From Isoperla grammatica (taxonomy: Eukaryota; Arthropoda; Insecta; Plecoptera; Perlodidae), in the NCBI GenBank assembly GCA_945910005.1, contig OX246747.1, forward strand, positions 17,509,010 through 17,573,009: DNA of 64,000 nt, written 5' to 3'. The translations under genes were made by a program, and so were the position numbers. Below the pieces are notes generated by a model that had not been told where the DNA came from, made no database searches, and was given only the letters and a program-made list of their open reading frames with translations. Positions 62,844 through 64,000 of the stretch are shown here, in pieces. How positions within the stretch are numbered: the stretch's first letter is position 1; the number at the start of each line of letters is the position of its first letter.

Positions 62844-64000
62844 CAAGTGAAGTGTCATAGACATATAAACGCAATTATCTTAGAGAAGGCGGAGTTTCTT
62901 GCAGTTCTGTATATTCCTGCTAATAGAGGGTCTAATGCCAATGACGACGTAGTGTACAACTCAATTAACCATACCCACGTCTTCTATCAACTCAAGAGTT
63001 TACGTATAAAAGCGTATTCTCCGAAGTGTAGTGGTATGGACATATAAACGCAATTATCTTAGAGAAGGCGGAGTTTTTTACAGTTCTGTATATTCCTGCT
63101 AATAGAAAGTCTATTGCCAATAACGACGGATTGTTAAACTCAATTAAACATACCCACGTATTCTATCAAATCAAGAGTTTACTTATAAAAGCGTAGTCTT
63201 TGAAGTGAAGTGGTATGGACATATAAACGCTATTATCTAAGAGAAGGCGGTATTTCTTGCAGTTCTGTGTATTACTGCTAATAGAGAGTCTAATGCCAAT
63301 AACGACGGAGTGTTCAACTTAATTAAACATACCCACGTATTCTATCAAATCAAGAGTTTACGTATAAAAGCGTTGTCTCCGAAGGGTAGTGTCATGGACT
63401 TAACGGAATTATCTTAGAAAAGGCGGAGTTTCTTGCAGTTCTGTATATTCCTGCTAATAGAGAGTCTAATGCCAATCACGACGGAGTGTTCAACTTAATT
63501 AAACATACCCACGTATTCTATCAAATCAAGAGTTTACGTATAAAAGCGTTGTCTCCGAAGGGTAGTGTAATGGACTTAACGCAATTATCTTAGAGAAGGT
63601 GGAGTTTCTTGCAGTTCTGTATATTCTTGCTAATAGAGGGTCTATTGCCAATAACGACGGAGTGTTGAACTCAATTAAACATACCCACGTCTTCGATCAA
63701 ATCAAGAGTTTACATGTAAAAGCGTAGTCTCAGAAGTGAAGTGTCATAGACATATAAACGCAATTATCTTAGAGAAGGCGGAGTTTCTTGCAGTTCTGTA
63801 TATTCCTGCTAATAACGGGTCTAATGCCAATGACGACGTAGTGTTCAACTCAATTAAACATACCCACGTCTTCTATCAAATCAAGAGTTTACATGTAAAA
63901 GCGTAGTCTCCGAAGTGAAGTGTCATAGACATATAAACGCAATTATCCTAGAGAAAACGGAATTTCTTGCAGTTCTGTATATTCCTGATAATAAAGAGTC

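Larger units (their letters stand above)
1..64000 (+). repeat. Uninterrupted ~179-bp satellite array
   Basis: From first to last base the sequence is one monomer repeated in direct orientation. Unit starts marked by gaagtg after gtctcc fall at 1, 180, 359, 538, 717, 896 and 1075, an exact 179-bp step, and this register can be followed to the end with only small length changes (173-184 bp) and two broken units. About 357 units fit. No unique spacer, inverted unit, transposon, tRNA, rRNA or plausible gene interrupts it. A unit of 179 bp is close to one nucleosome plus linker, as in many plant and animal centromeric satellites; that comparison is general knowledge, not proof of function. I do not recognise the family. 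Open frames of 60-108 codons are monomer translations: 179 is not a multiple of three, so the frame is lost at each boundary, and most begin at GTG. Confidence 0.98.
56801..64000 (+). repeat. More divergent, rearranged satellite segment
   Basis: About 40 units of the same family, still in register, with more private substitutions than the blocks to the left (for example gaactgaagtg at 59801, tttcttgcaaatctg near 60390, ttaaaaagaggcag near 61090, tctcacag near 62365, gcggtatttc near 63250). 57.4-58.9 kb follows 33.8-35.4 kb; a hybrid unit at about 58905-58930 then skips about five units to the type at 36.3 kb. 59.4-61.2 kb is a second, more diverged delta region. The window ends inside a monomer, so the array continues. 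Confidence 0.83.

Noticed and set aside
1..64000. CRISPR array
   Set aside because: Regular spacing is present, but the entire 179-bp period is repeated; there are no short repeats with unique spacers and no cas genes.
1..64000. CENP-B box (pattern ttcgnnnnanncggg)
   Set aside because: The reverse strand of the monomer boundary reads cttcggagactacgc, which shares ttcg and a later cg but lacks the required a and cggg. I saw no full match on either strand.
1..64000. Bacterial or phage origin
   Set aside because: 64 kb without a gene and with nucleosome-length HOR satellite is not seen in prokaryotic genomes.
1..64000. Transposon insertion or inverted segment within the array
   Set aside because: Every boundary examined continues in the same orientation, and length changes are explained by monomer gain, loss or short deletions. 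No terminal repeats or target-site duplications are seen.

Overview
The whole 64-kb window is one uninterrupted tandem satellite DNA array. About 357 head-to-tail copies of a ~179-bp monomer (consensus ~38.5% G+C) all lie in the same orientation. I see no gene, RNA gene, transposon, unique spacer or inverted monomer on either strand. Open reading frames exist, but they are the same monomer read again and again, and none looks like a real gene. An array of nucleosome-sized monomers organised into multi-kilobase higher-order repeats (HORs) points to a eukaryotic chromosome, most likely centromeric or pericentromeric heterochromatin. I do not recognise the monomer as a named family and cannot place the species.

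Layout. 1-2330 and 2331-5384 are tandem copies of a ~3.05-3.23-kb block. 2331-15205 is repeated at 26832-39898 (~13 kb, spaced ~24.5-24.7 kb). 10031-16993 and 16994-~24135 are tandem copies of a ~6.96-7.14-kb block, and a third copy of the block's middle part follows at ~24225-25400. 39899-42226 is a segment with a ~1.25-kb deletion. 42227-49675 and 49676-~56800 are tandem copies of a ~7-7.45-kb block. ~56800-64000 is a more divergent, more rearranged part of the same array.

An internal ruler supports the HOR. Some monomers carry a 5-bp insertion (gtggtaccgtatgg instead of gtggtatgg). They fall into four subtypes, here named gamma, beta, alpha and delta, which recur in the order gamma-beta-alpha-delta. 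The cycle is ~11.4-11.6 kb in its longest form and ~7.45 kb or less in shortened forms; some cycles have lost alpha or delta.

The array records how it evolved: in-register unequal exchange (hybrid monomers at block junctions), a gene-conversion-like patch (23134-23190), a non-adjacent monomer copied in (21097-21275), and two out-of-register joins at 2-4 bp of microhomology (44735-44835 and 59169-59442). No genes work together here; any function would be structural (kinetochore or heterochromatin) or through satellite transcription. The functional suggestions are inference.
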